From Porogramme epimiltina (taxonomy: Eukaryota; Basidiomycota; Agaricomycetes; Polyporales; Polyporaceae): a stretch of DNA of 38,306 nt. Position 1 is the first letter of the stretch. The number at the start of each line of letters is the position of its first letter. Below are positions 1 through 10,399 of the stretch, in pieces. The position numbers and the translations under genes were made by a program. Below the pieces are notes generated by a model that made no database searches, had not been told where the DNA came from, and saw nothing but the letters and a program-made list of their open reading frames with translations. Location of the stretch: NCBI GenBank assembly GCA_900155495.1, contig FTLJ01000152.1, positions 1 through 38,306 on the forward strand. Direction: 5' to 3'.

Positions 1-397
1 AAGACCTCCGGGATTTCATAGTAGCTTACCAGGAACTAGAATGGGCTCCCGGCGCCGCGCATAAAAGGACGTCGCCCTCTTCCACCTCCAACCCATCCCC
101 AACCCATCCCGAGTCGCATCATACCTACATACTCCAACAAACTTCTACTTCTCCGGCGGAACTCGACTTCCTGCTCTCCAAGCTGCTCCCCGCTTCCAGG
201 AGCGTCTCGGTGTGCGTCTCTGTCGTGAATTGGCGGAGCATGTGCTGATGCGGTCGTACTTGCCTGTCCTCGCGCTTTGGCCCTCCCCAATATCAGTAGT
301 CCGCATACATCAATCCACGCTAACAGTTAGTCCCCTCGCTCTCCTCGAAGATTCAAACCGAATCTCAAGCTAAGGTGCGTGTTCACGGATCTATGGT

Positions 398-1243
398 ATG
401 GTTCTTGCTCCTGAGTATCGAGTGCTCAGGCATACGCCACAAGAAGAGGGCGTGTCATATAGTTTCGGTAGGCATAGTGCACTAGCTGACTTCCCCGGCC
501 AGACGCATACAATGATGGAGAGCACAACTCAGGCCTCAATCATCGACATGCTGTTCAGAAAGGTGCGTGACAAGTACCTACAACCCTTACCTACGTGTTT
601 ATGACTCACGCCTTCATAAATACGCACGCTTCGCATAGTTGGAGGATATACAGGCTGCCGTTGAGGATATGAACCTCGTGGTCTGCGATATCAAACGCGC
701 CATTGTACCCCACCGAAGCTCAAACGCGGACGACCTACCTAACCATACCATCGAGATCAACGCAATCATCGGCAACGCCGTGAACGGGATGGTACCGGAT
801 GATGATAAGCCTGTATGCGTTGTTGATCAGTCTTCTATGCGTCGTAATTTGAAGACTGGTGAGATATGCCAGAAGAGGATCGTTGTCTGGTACCACGTAC
901 GCCTCTCCCAACTTATGGTCCTGACGTTCTTGCATATAATAATGTCCAACAGCTCTCGTGTGAGCATGACGAGAAGCCTCAAAAGATACCTGGTCAAGCC
1001 ACGCTCTGGGGGCCGAAAAAGTCTGATGTCAAGACGCGCGGAGTTTTCTTCCGATCCGTGGCGCTTATGATTCAGAAGGCTGTACGGATGCATTCTATAA
1101 ATGATACTGTTAGACGGCACTAACATTCTATAACAATGCCCCAGGTCCAATCCCGCGGGAAGCCTGACACGTATACCAACAGCCTGACTATGGTCGATTG
1201 TCACTTTGACGGCGCTGGAGCTGTCTACGTTAAGCTGGCATAA
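398..1243 (+). CDS. Unrecognised small protein, family X member 1 (spliced)
   Basis: I do not recognise this family. A spliced model has exons 398-562, 639-896, 953-1081 and 1145-1243, giving 216 aa; an in-frame ATG at 512 would give 178 aa. All three introns (76, 56 and 63 bp) have GT-AG ends and lie in phase 0. The C-terminal three exons align with the gene at 20948-22035 with the same intron positions. Shared points are an acidic D-x-D-x-P-V stretch, QKR/QKK just before an intron, a T-L-W motif, and F-x-RSV-x-x-MI at the end of the penultimate exon. No signal peptide or membrane segment is evident. The start is uncertain because the N-terminal part does not align with the paralog. Homology to the second copy argues that this is a real or recently real gene and not chance ORFs. 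Confidence 0.6.
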
Positions 1244-3291
1244 GGTACTTGCTGCTGCCTAGACGGTCCTTGCCTTATGACTGCTCTAATTCCCTCTTCA
1301 ACAGTAGCCGTTAGTCGATCGCTATATAGAGCCCCGGATGCTGTCTCCTACACGCTCTCGTTCCTTGCACTACCTCTATCATCCTTTCCTCCCTCTCCAT
1401 CTAAACGCGCCTGTTTTTCTTCTTGTCGCTTTTCTCTCCCGCAGTTCAACACGCCCAGTACACATCAGACATCCCCGCAATCACCTAATCTCCCATCGTC
1501 CCCCGTGGGCAATACCAGGCGCAACCCTGTGTTTATAACATGGAAGTCCGGGGTATACTGTCTAGATTCTATTTGTACACTACGCACTTGTGGTCTCTCC
1601 TTGAACGATAGTTGTCGATCGACAATGCATTCAACATGCTCCCGGCATACCCCATCCGACAGCCATATCGCGTCCACGAATTCTTCGCCCTTTACGCGGG
1701 CTTCCGCACACCGTTGACTAAGCTAAGCTCAAATTTCACTAGTCACTGTTTAAGCTCCCATTACTTAACGCCCACGTGATCTACCATCGCGCGCACGAAC
1801 CACGTAAAAGGTGCCTTATGCAGCCAGCCACTGGCAGGCGGCCAAGCGCAAGCCCCCCGCACTACCCATCAACCGGTTGCGCGCGCCGGCGCGAGGGAAG
1901 GGAGGTCCTTCGAAGATCGACCTTACCCGCGCGTGGGGGGAGGGCTCAGCGGGACCTACTCGCATGATCTTCCCTCCTCAATGGAGCCTGCCAGGTTGCG
2001 ACAGTCTTGGGTGCAGGAGGAGCGGTCCAGCAGGTCACCCATACGGTGACGGTGCGCGCTGCTTCACGGGTGAGAAACAGGCGCACGCACGCGTGTGCCC
2101 ACAGGGAGGGGGAGACTCAGCGGATGCGGGGTATTCAATAGATTGTTGCCACCGCAGCCGGCGCGGGGGCATTCTGGGGCGGGTACCCTCGCACCGGGGA
2201 CGGCAGCGCTGCTTAGAACTGTGTGGTGCTTACGAATGCTGGAGTGGGCAGCGGTGCCAAAGTGGCGGGCTCGAACACAGTGCTTGCTAGCTGTGCGATC
2301 CGGACTATGCTGCCCCCTGAATGGCGCCGTATCCACCCTTCACAGGAATAATTTGGAGGCCGAATGCGAGTCGTCGCGCACCCCGCTGACTGCAATACGG
2401 CCATCACACGAGGCGCGCCGGCCGCTCGTCTCTAGTGTGACTGCACCACAATCCTACATCATGCTCAGCAAGGTATGCTGTGACCGTTTAACACGTGCGG
2501 AATGGTCGTCTCGCCATGGGGAGATGGTGGAGTTGTGTACACAAGTGGACGATCGATCTCGGTGCGCTTCCGAACTTTCAGCCGAACGCGAGCCGCGTGC
2601 CGAACCCGAATGGGTTCTATACGGGTGCGTCTGTCTTCTCTCGCTTACAATTCCTGCGACCCTGCAGGGCTCGACGGGGGCGCCCTCGGTGAGAAGGCGG
2701 GCGGACAGGCGCGGGAGGGAGGGGTGGTGCTTATGCTCCTGCGGGCCAAGGGTTCAACGTTTCAACGTTCAACTAACTTACATACGTATGCAGCGGCCAG
2801 CCAGGTACTAGGTTCGGCACAAATCCCTCTGCTTGCTGGAGGGTCTTGGCACGAGAATATGCAGCCAGGAGGCGCGCTCGCTCTATGCGCGTCTACGATT
2901 AAGGCTAGGCTCTAGAGTGCGCGCTCCCGTGGTCATCGTACCGAAGCTTGCGCGCGGTATGGTCTCCTGCCCGCCCGCAGTGCACCCTTCCTTCTCCTCC
3001 AAATTCGCCCTGGCGACGCGCTTGCTGCCGCTTTCGACATATTATTGTGATGATGCGTGCTGATGACACAACCGCGGTCCTACAGTGTGCGCGCGCCGCG
3101 ACCGTCGACGGTGTGGTCGACTCCGCGGATCCGACTCTAGTAACTCTCACTGCCACACATACCAACGATATAGAGGACACACTTGCTACAAGCTCGTTCT
3201 CCTAAAGCATCGTACAAGCCGCCTATAGCTTCCACTCCAACGCGTGCTCCAACGGTCCCTCGTCGGCCTCAGGGAGTCTCCCCTAAGTATG
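1244..3291. other. Intergenic stretch, no supportable gene
   Basis: About 2 kb lies between family X member 1 and oxidase copy A. Several open frames of 60-240 codons exist on both strands, but none has a recognisable domain, a paralog in the window, or a convincing exon chain. A pyrimidine-rich stretch at 1340-1460 resembles a fungal promoter or intron tail. From about 3110 to 3290 the sequence resembles the 3' flank of oxidase copy B (10205-10400), so it belongs to the duplicated cassette. Confidence 0.4.
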
Positions 3292-5021
3292 TCAGAACGT
3301 CTCAGTCACGATGTGCTGCGGAAGCAAGCTGAACCTCATAATCCTGTCCACGTTAAGCTCCTCATCCTCAAGCCCACTCGCCGATCCACCACGCGGCCCG
3401 TTCCAGCACGCACTACACAGCGACACTCCACCATCCAACCCCGGCACAAGCGGGCGGGATTTCCCCGCCAGCTCCAAGGGGTTTCTCGACCACTCTCCGT
3501 TGCATCCCCAGTTGCGGATGAGCCTCTCGAGCTTGGGCGTCCACGCGGGCTCGACTAGCGGTGAGTCCGTGCACGTCTGTCTGCCGACAATGTTCAGTTT
3601 ACGCCCCGCCCGGTTCGTCGCCGTAGTCCACCACGCGGTGCGGAACTGCATCCCGATCTTGGTCGAGGGGCCGTACGTGAGCTGGCGGAGAGCGTTCGAC
3701 TGCTTTGGGTTAAGGTCCGCGGCGGTGAGGTCGATGGTGCGGAGGACGGGGAGGGGAATGCTTGTCACTACGTGCGAGAAGCGTTTGCTCGCGCAGTCGT
3801 CCGTGATGACGTCGATGCCGTTCCCGTCCTTTGCTGACTTGATGCTGGTGACTCGTTTGTTGAATACGAAGGCGTCTGGCGCCTCACGGTTGACATATTG
3901 GTACATAGTGTCGGCGATTTGGAACGCACCGCCCCTATGAACGGTCAGCGTCACGAGCTAGCCTCGCGGACAATGGAATACGCACTTGACACACCACCAG
4001 TTCGGCTCTTTACCATCCCTGTTCCACCCGAAAGCGATTGCTTCTAGAACTATCTCCGTGAGGGCCCGATCGTATGCGCCAGTCGAGTTCTCGAACGTTT
4101 CGATCCAGTTGATCACGTCCATCGAAAGGTGTTTGTTGGGAATGCCAAACTCCTTCTGAAGGCTAGTGCTCGGTATGTAGCAAAGATTCATGTACGCGCG
4201 AGCGGAGTATTGATCGAAGGACATCAAGTCTCTCCAGCCAGTCTTGTCGCCGTTCTTCAGGTAGTGGTCGATGCCTCTCGCGAAGGGCTCCAAGACGTCG
4301 TCGATGATCCGCTTGTAACCAGCCGTGATGTAAGGAGTCGGGTAGACGTCTTGTATGACTACAGCGTGCTGGAACGAGGTTGTGTGCACTTCGGACTGCC
4401 TATGCGTCTCCCCATTGTAATCCAACAGCGTGTTAGGGTCCGAGAAGCGGTACGGAGTGAGCTTCTCCCGGAGCTGGAGCGAACCTTCGTTGAGGGGTGC
4501 GTAGTCGAAGAGGTGGAAGAGACGTCTCATGGAGATGATCTGAGGGAAGCGCATAGCACCGACGTCGTAGTAGTTGTAAGGGGCACCTGTCTTGTCGGGG
4601 AATGTGTAGGTGAAGAGACGTGTGTGAAGAGGCGGCTGCCGACGCGTTCGCGGGCCTCGACGATCTTACGAGATCGAGCAAGATGAGGGCGGTGTACAGC
4701 CAAGCAGCACCTGCGCATGCGGCATACACATACATCATCAATCACCGAAAAGACACCCGTCGAACGATCAAACATACCAGCACCGAGGGTGCGCACTGGC
4801 GCCACTGGGGCGGCAGGGCTGGAGGATGCGCTCAGGAAGCCGGTCTTGAGTGAACTGCAGGCGATAGGCTCCATTTCAATCGGAATGTCGCTGTTGGTTT
4901 TCTTAATCAATTGTGCGATGATTAGGCGACCGTAGAAGGCGAAGATACTGTCAATGATAGAGGGTTCGGGAGGATCCAGAGATGCAAGGGCATTGACAGA
5001 AAGAGGCTGAGCTAGAGACAT
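3292..5021 (-). pseudogene. LAAO-like flavin amine oxidase copy A, multiply broken
   Basis: This is a decayed copy closest to copy B. Exon 1 (5021-4778) and intron 1 (4777-4711) are still recognisable, but the FAD-binding glycine motif has lost its first glycine region (VRTLGAG instead of VGILGAG) and its last glycine (GAAW instead of GAAG). In exon 2 (4710-3986), a deletion of about 10 bp near 4665 and an insertion of about 14 bp near 4610 destroy the frame between the Rossmann strand and the MRFP motif. The rest of exon 2 is open. Exons 3 and 4 are fused (3934-3292) by a 479-bp deletion relative to copy B. The loss spans the end of exon 3, intron 3 and the start of exon 4, and includes the GRLHFAGEA motif that contacts FAD. 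A functional flavoprotein cannot be made from this locus. Confidence 0.9.
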
Positions 5022-5200
5022 GGCGAGAAGGGGACGACGCTGGGAATGGGGTATTCTTGCAAGATGCCTGGATGTAAATGAGGCTCAGGCGACTTGAGAG
5101 GGACAGGAACGCAACTGCGCACACCATCACCCGCGTTACCGATGAAGGACCATTCCGTGACATCTTCTGTCAGAATACCGGCGCCCAGAATCAGGGAGCC
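5022..5200 (-). other. Conserved coding-like remnant upstream of copy A
   Basis: This is the 5' flank shared by all oxidase copies. In A it retains an open stretch reading LTEDVTEWSFIGN, followed directly by a GTGTGC in the place where the other copies have GTATGT. It has the look of the end of an exon and a 5' splice site. Homology to the other copies stops at about 5200, sooner than in B-E. The parent gene is not recognised. Confidence 0.5.
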
Positions 5201-6367
5201 TCGGAGGACGATGAGGGTAAAGGAGAAAAACGAAAGGCGAGATCGATGAGGCGCCGTGTAGCGCCTGCGCAGCCGCTTGGCCGCTTAGCTTTCAGCTGGA
5301 CGTTGGACGCTGGTAGCACGCCTCGCAGGCCTGTGGCACCAACACCGACACCCTCCTGGCGTCCACCGTCCACATCCTGAGCCTGCCTTCTGCCTTTGCA
5401 GTGTTGACCTCCTGCTACCCTTCCGGTTCCGCTTCACAACCATCGATCCGCTTCGGGGCGCTCAAGTTCTGCAAGACGTCGACATCCATACAGGAGAGCG
5501 GGTTCATTCTCCTCGCAAATTCGTAACATAAGCTCTGCAAGTATAACACTCTTCGAATAGCCCAAGGAGCTCCTCATCTTTGATTTTCAATGGGCACGTT
5601 CCGGCACGAGAAACAACCAGAATGAGTCAACCGGCGGCGGTCAACACGAGCAGCACATCCCGGCAGGGTTGCAATGGGAAACCACAGCGAGGGCGCGGAT
5701 GAAGACGAAGCGAACACGACGTCACCGTCCACTACGCTAGTTAGCCCCCTTTCGCTCTTCCCCCCTTGACCCTTTCCCTCTCACTTCTTTGCTTTCACAA
5801 TTGTACCTTCCGCTCTTGTCCTTTCCACCCTCACCGTTGATCGTGACACCTCTTTGTCGCGTATCACTACCACGCGCTCCCGTCGTTGACACCCACGATC
5901 GCACCCTCTTTGCCCCTTCCCTTCCTCATCTTCTACGATTAGTGACCCACGTTCCTGCATCTTCGATCTGGTATTCTTGTGTAGATTGCACTTATGCTAC
6001 GCTTCACAGTGGTCTTATTTTCGACGTATGTGGGAATCGCGTCGTAGACCAATCCGCATTCAATGCATGCGTTATTCCAAACACGACTAATAGATCGCCT
6101 TTCACGGTACGTAGCTCGGTTGATCGCCCCCCATACAATCATATCCTTAGGACATGCCGTCCCGCTGACAGGGCAACTCGTTCAAGGCTTTGTATTGGTA
6201 TCCGTTTCTCCCCCTTCTGATATCGCTTGCTAGTCCTTCTAAATCACTGTGTAGTAGGTCTTGATATTTAATAGTGTGGCATCGCTGGAGCTCATCGTGT
6301 GTCGGACCATGTGGCGCACAGATTACAATGGCTCCAGTTGAAGGCACACAGCCCATCACAAACATTA
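5201..6367. other. Intergenic stretch, no supportable gene
   Basis: No gene is supportable here. A CT-rich tract at about 5745-5900 is typical of fungal promoter sequence. Short GTATGT and CAG candidates occur between 6000 and 6240 without forming a clear exon chain. The right edge is the insertion point of the inverted-repeat transposon. Confidence 0.35.
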
Positions 6368-6561
6368 GTACCGTTCAAAGTTGGCCGTAGCACGCAGCCG
6401 CCCGTAGCACCGTAGCTCGCAGCCGCCCGTAGCGCTTGTAGCCGCCCGTAGCACTGGGGCGCCCCTTTGATGCGCACGCGCGTGCGAGAGTGCAGGACAC
6501 GCGCGCGGCGCAACTTGAGGGCACGCGCGCGGAGCTCGATGGTGCGCCCGCGTGCCCCTCG
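6368..6561 (+). repeat. Left terminal inverted repeat of the 944-bp element
   Basis: This arm is the reverse complement of 7118-7311 with one substitution visible (GACACGCG here against GACGCGCG in the other arm). Weaker inverted similarity continues inward for about 30 bp, through a TAGTTATCAAC-like sequence. A diverged direct copy of the inner part of this arm follows at about 6630-6740. Confidence 0.9.
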
Positions 6562-6629
6562 TGCTCACCATAGTTATCAACGATAGTTCAGCTTCCATTC
6601 GTAGCACTCGCTGAAGCTGGTTCCTCCGA

Positions 6630-6740
6630 CGCGCGCACGCACGCGAGGGTGCAAGGCGCGCCAGCGGCGCAACTCGAGCGCACGCGCGCAGCTCGATGGC
6701 GAGCGCACGCGCACCTCGCGCCCATCCTAGTTATCAACCA
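6630..6740. repeat. Diverged internal copy of the TIR inner segment
   Basis: Reading from GCGAGGGTGCAAGG through the GCGCAACT, GCTCGATGG and TAGTTATCAAC landmarks, this stretch parallels the inner half of the left arm (about 6480-6580) in the same order and orientation, with many differences. It looks like an old internal duplication inside the transposon. Confidence 0.6.
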
Positions 6741-7117
6741 GAGCTCGTTTTATATGTAGCTGTACTACTTCTAATGCATGCCGCGGCGTAACCCGGGAAC
6801 ATTGTGCGCAAATCAAGCCTATGCCGACGCGCGCGATCCACGACAAGGCAGCGCGTGCGGGGGATGGTGTGGGCGCCGTGCCACGGTGCGCACTGGTGAC
6901 AAAGGAGGGCCAACTAGTGTAAGGATTGAATGAATATCTAAGACTGTGCGTTACGCATGAGACTGGTGCACGAAAAAGTCTTCGATGCACCCCATCCTCA
7001 CACCGTACGATACTATCCTTTGTGAGTTTTACTCCAGCCTGCACGCAATGTATCCAGGCTATATATAGTGGTAACATTACAAAGACAATGAACTATGGTT
7101 GATATTTACAGTAAGCG

Positions 7118-7311
7118 CGAGGGGCACGCGGGCGCACCATCGAGCTCCGCGCGCGTGCCCTCAAGTTGCGCCGCGCGCGCGTCCTGCACTCTCGCACGCG
7201 CGTGCGCATCAAAGGGGCGCCCCAGTGCTACGGGCGGCTACAAGCGCTACGGGCGGCTGCGAGCTACGGTGCTACGGGCGGCTGCGTGCTACGGCCAACT
7301 TTGAACGGTAC
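7118..7311 (-). repeat. Right terminal inverted repeat of the 944-bp element
   Basis: This arm matches 6368-6561 in reverse complement and ends in GAACGGTAC before the flanking TA. It contains the same three GCCGCCCGTAGC units, in inverted orientation. Confidence 0.9.
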
Positions 7312-7313
7312 TA

Positions 7314-8105
7314 TTCAAGGCGACAATGCAGATAGCTCAGTCGCGAGAGGCCCTGGAATGTGGTGCAAAAGCGGCGTTCGTTGGTACTCCCTTAACAGAA
7401 TGCGGGCCCTACAACGTGCTCTAAGCTCTTGCCCACCGCCATCGGCATTCGCCAAGCTCGAAGCCGACTTACAAAGGATCTGAGGTCGAAACTCGGCTTC
7501 GGTTTGGCGAGTGGTCAGCGCGCATCCAACCCCTATGAGTTAGGCTCCCGAAAACATCAATCTGCAGGCTCTGCCGTTGCTCTCCGCCAAGTGAACTCCG
7601 CGGCGGGGATGAATTTGGCAGTGATCCATCACTGACTTGCAACCAGCTGTACATTAAGTACTTAGGAGCTCCACGGGGCTATGTCCGTGGCAGTGTACCC
7701 GGAATGCCGCCCTGATCAAGACGCACCACGTACCTGACATGTATGTCGTCGACGACGGTAAGTCCTATTCTCTCTGGCTTGCTTGTTTATCGACTAAAGT
7801 CCTGCACAGGAGTCAAGGCCAGAGCCCGTACAACACGGCCATCACGGCCATCACGAGTCTCGTCGGCGCCTTTCCGTCTGGCCGCCGAAAGGCACCAGCA
7901 CTCAAATCCCTCTCAAGATTCTGAACACGATCCTCCATGTGCATCAATCCTCTCATCAACCCCCCTCGTGTTCTGCGCGGAGGGGGAGGGCGCGTGGGAC
8001 CGAGAGTATTTGTTAGAATATCCGAGCCGAGATTGGGCCATCACAAGAACAAACGTGGGGCTCCTGTACCAACTTTCCGACCCCCACCACCACCACCATC
8101 CTGCT
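7314..8105. other. Region between transposon and membrane-protein gene; possible 5' exons
   Basis: The stretch may hold 5' exons of the downstream membrane-protein gene, but I cannot build them. A frame open from about 7743 runs into that gene, and a good 5' splice signal (GTAAGTCC at 7759) with a CTGCACAG acceptor lies within it. Another open stretch at about 7488-7635 looks mildly coding. A (CCA)n-like run near 8080-8100 encodes His residues in the open frame. Confidence 0.3.
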
Positions 8106-8700
8106 ATGCCTACGCTCCAACCGCGGGCAAGCGCGTCATCCCCGAGCAATACGGGCGTCATCGCTGGAGTCGTGATAGGGCTCGCTGGCTTCATACTCGT
8201 CAGCCTCCTCATCGCTCACTACTACCGCCAATCCCACCCACCCCTCCGCTCCAACCCGCGACTCTCCTCGTTCGCCTCCCCCCGCCTGTTCTCTTCGGCC
8301 CCCGCACGCCCACAATCTGCGAACATCGACCCTTCGGAGGCTATCTCCGCTGCGCGCGCGGCGCGCACCTTCGGGCTCGTCCCTGTCCACCCTCCAGAAC
8401 AAGGAGAGGAGGACCCCTTCGTAGGCGGCCCCGCGAGCCCCGCGACACCGCCGACGGCCGCCCACCCGCATTCAGCGCACTCGCACGGACCCGGCGGGGA
8501 CCACGAGGATAGGTGTGCGGAGTGCCGCCAGATACGCGCGCTGCAGGAGCACGAGCATCTCGAGCAGCCGCGGCCCCAGGTGAGCCCACTCGCGCTATTA
8601 CTGTTTTACCCGCGCGCGGTGGTGGTGACGCTGCGTTCCCCTGACACAGCCGGCTGAGTCCGAATCTGAGCCTCCACCACCCTATACACCCACGATGTAG
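8106..8700 (+). CDS. Single-pass membrane protein with C-terminal PPPY motif
   Basis: The model has two exons, 8106-8579 and 8650-8700, with a 70-bp GT-AG intron, giving 174 aa. Residues of about 16-38 form one clear membrane segment (GVIAGVVIGLAGFILVSLL) followed by HYYR. After it comes a Ser/Pro/His-rich, probably disordered tail with a CAECRQI pair of cysteines. The last exon ends PPPPYTPTM, a PPxY motif of the kind bound by WW domains of Rsp5/Nedd4-type ubiquitin ligases. The frame stays open upstream to about 7743, so a larger N-terminal domain may exist and the start is uncertain. Many basidiomycete genomes encode similar one-helix proteins with variable outer domains; the function is unknown. 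Traces of the 3' end of this gene recur beside oxidase copies. Confidence 0.65.
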
Positions 8701-8760
8701 AGGATACGAGCGCGTTTTCGATTGATACCACTTGGACAAGTTCAGTATACCAAAATGGGC

Positions 8761-10204
8761 AGTGTAGGTGCTTCTTCAACCGACGTGACTTTGTGTATGC
8801 AGGCCATGGGCACGTTGGACACTATAGCGGACTTTTTTCCGGGATGCGGATGGGTCACCTGGTAGACATCCTAGACCCCGTAGGGATTTGACGCAAACGT
8901 ATGACATTACGAAACATTAGATACGGGCACAGGGGTATGGACCACACGATTTCGAAACATACTACGTAAAAATAATCGGCGCCGGCAAAGAATCGTAGTA
9001 CGAACCGTGCATGATATCCTCCCTGAGCTCAGCTCGCAGTGCTCGCCCCTGTTACGTTCTGGAGGTGAACATTGACCCCGACGTCGGTCCTTACCACGTA
9101 GCCCACAGAGCACGATAGCACACTACCGTGCTTCAACGTTGCGTCCTGTCCGGTCTTTGATGCCGAGCTTGTAAAGTTCGCAAGACTTCATTGCGGCCGT
9201 GAGGACGACGATATCCGACAGGGGCGTGCGGTCCCTTCGTCATGGCGCAGAAGTCGCGCACGCTGCTGGCGGAGCGTTATGACGCGATGCCCCATGTCGA
9301 GTGCTTCCTGTGAGTAGGACGAGTCGGGGTGGGGTGGTATGGGCACATCAGGAGTTGGATAGGCTCGCGCCCGGATGGGTGGCCCTGAGGGTACAATGGC
9401 ATGAGTGGGCGTGTTGTAGGGGAGAGGCAATGGAACAAGGGTAGGAGAGCATGTGGGCGGTTTGGAAGGAGAAGGGGGGAGAAGAGCACGCACCGTTGTC
9501 ATTCCTGCGCCATCTTCGACCTCCAGTGTTCCAGGACGGCAATGTCCCGAGGATGCGCACAGTCGACCATGTTACCCGCGTCGTCCAAGACGTAGGTCGT
9601 GAGCCGTGCGAGCGGCACGCGACGAGTGTCCTCCATACACCAAGGTCACAGAATACAAGACGCACCTTTTACCCTGGGAGCACGCACGGATTCGCATTGT
9701 CCAGGGCGTCGCTCCTCTTGAGCCCCTTTTCGCGCCGCGCGTAAGGGTTACATCTTCATTTAATGACCTAACCGAGACGTGTTTACACATGAGGTGCAGC
9801 CGGGTAACGGGAAGAAGCGTACGCACCTACCGACTGGAATAGTCATTCGCCGCCATAGCTAACAGTTGAGCAGACGTGGGGGATGACCTCGAGCGGTCTC
9901 TTGGACACTATCTTTCCGTCGGCTCGCGCGATAGCCCTGTAAAGACCGACGGCATGAGTATATCGGACAGCGGAATAGCAGGGGGCGCCCTAACAAACCT
10001 GACCGCTTGAAAGTGAGAGGCGGCGTGCACATAGTACCAAGCATGGCGCGCGTCCGTGGACACGGTGCCCTTTTCGACTACTTTGTGTGTATGCGGTCGG
10101 CTAGCAAGGGGATGTCGTTGAGAATGAGGGCGACGTTTGAGAGCAGCATGCAGCCACACCTGGCGGTCGATTGCCTGGGCACGCCAGGCGCGAACCCTAA
10201 CCTC
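8761..10204 (-). other. Coding-like fragments of an unrecognised minus-strand gene
   Basis: Several short minus-strand pieces have protein-like composition and splice-like borders. One near 9975-9865 includes YTHAVGLYRAIARADGK. One at about 9740-9680 includes REKGLKRSDALDNANP. One at about 9640-9515 includes YVLDDAGNMVDCAHPRD. One at about 9225-9125 includes LSDIVVLTAAMKSCEL. I could not join them into a clean spliced frame, since stops interrupt the plausible junctions. They may be the remains of one gene. The segment separates two copies of the same cassette flank (8690-8757 and about 10225-10300). Confidence 0.3.
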
Positions 10205-10399
10205 ACTACGTGGTCGACCCCGACCCCCATACAACCGATACACACCAACAACGTAGACGACGCACGCCCATTTCTGATTGAAAGCTCTTGCTACAAGCTC
10301 GCACTCCTAAGGTACATACCGTACAAGTCGCATGGTACTTCCGCTGCAACGCGGACTTCAAGCCTTGCTCCCACATCCCCCTGCCTGCCTCCAAACACG
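10205..10399 (+). repeat. 3' flank of copy B with trace of the membrane-protein gene end
   Basis: The stretch around 10230-10310 resembles the end of the membrane-protein gene and its 3' flank (8684-8757) and also the flank of copy A (3110-3240). It therefore appears to be part of the duplicated cassette. The match is diverged and was judged by eye. Confidence 0.5.

Larger units (their letters stand above)
6368..7311. mobile_element. Non-autonomous TIR DNA transposon (MITE-like), 944 bp
   Basis: The element is bounded by inverted repeats of about 194 bp (6368-6561 and 7118-7311). By eye they differ at a single position. The outer ends read GTACCGTTC... and ...GAACGGTAC, and both are flanked by TA (6366-6367 and 7312-7313), as expected for a TA target-site duplication. 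This is typical of Tc1/mariner-like and similar elements. The inner 556 bp has no convincing transposase ORF, so the element would need a transposase from elsewhere. Near-identity of the two repeats points to recent movement. Each repeat holds three copies of GCCGCCCGTAGC (left arm at 6397, 6422 and 6441) and long runs of alternating GC/CA. The superfamily assignment rests only on the TA duplication. Confidence 0.85.

Noticed and set aside
1277..1717. A 146-codon Ser/Pro-rich plus-strand frame
   Set aside because: Pyrimidine-rich sequence explains the composition. There is no domain, and the stretch contains acceptor-like sites typical of non-coding fungal DNA.
6480..6560. Alternating GCGC/CACG runs as a Z-DNA or regulatory element
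   Set aside because: They are simply the inner part of the transposon's terminal repeat and recur in the other arm.
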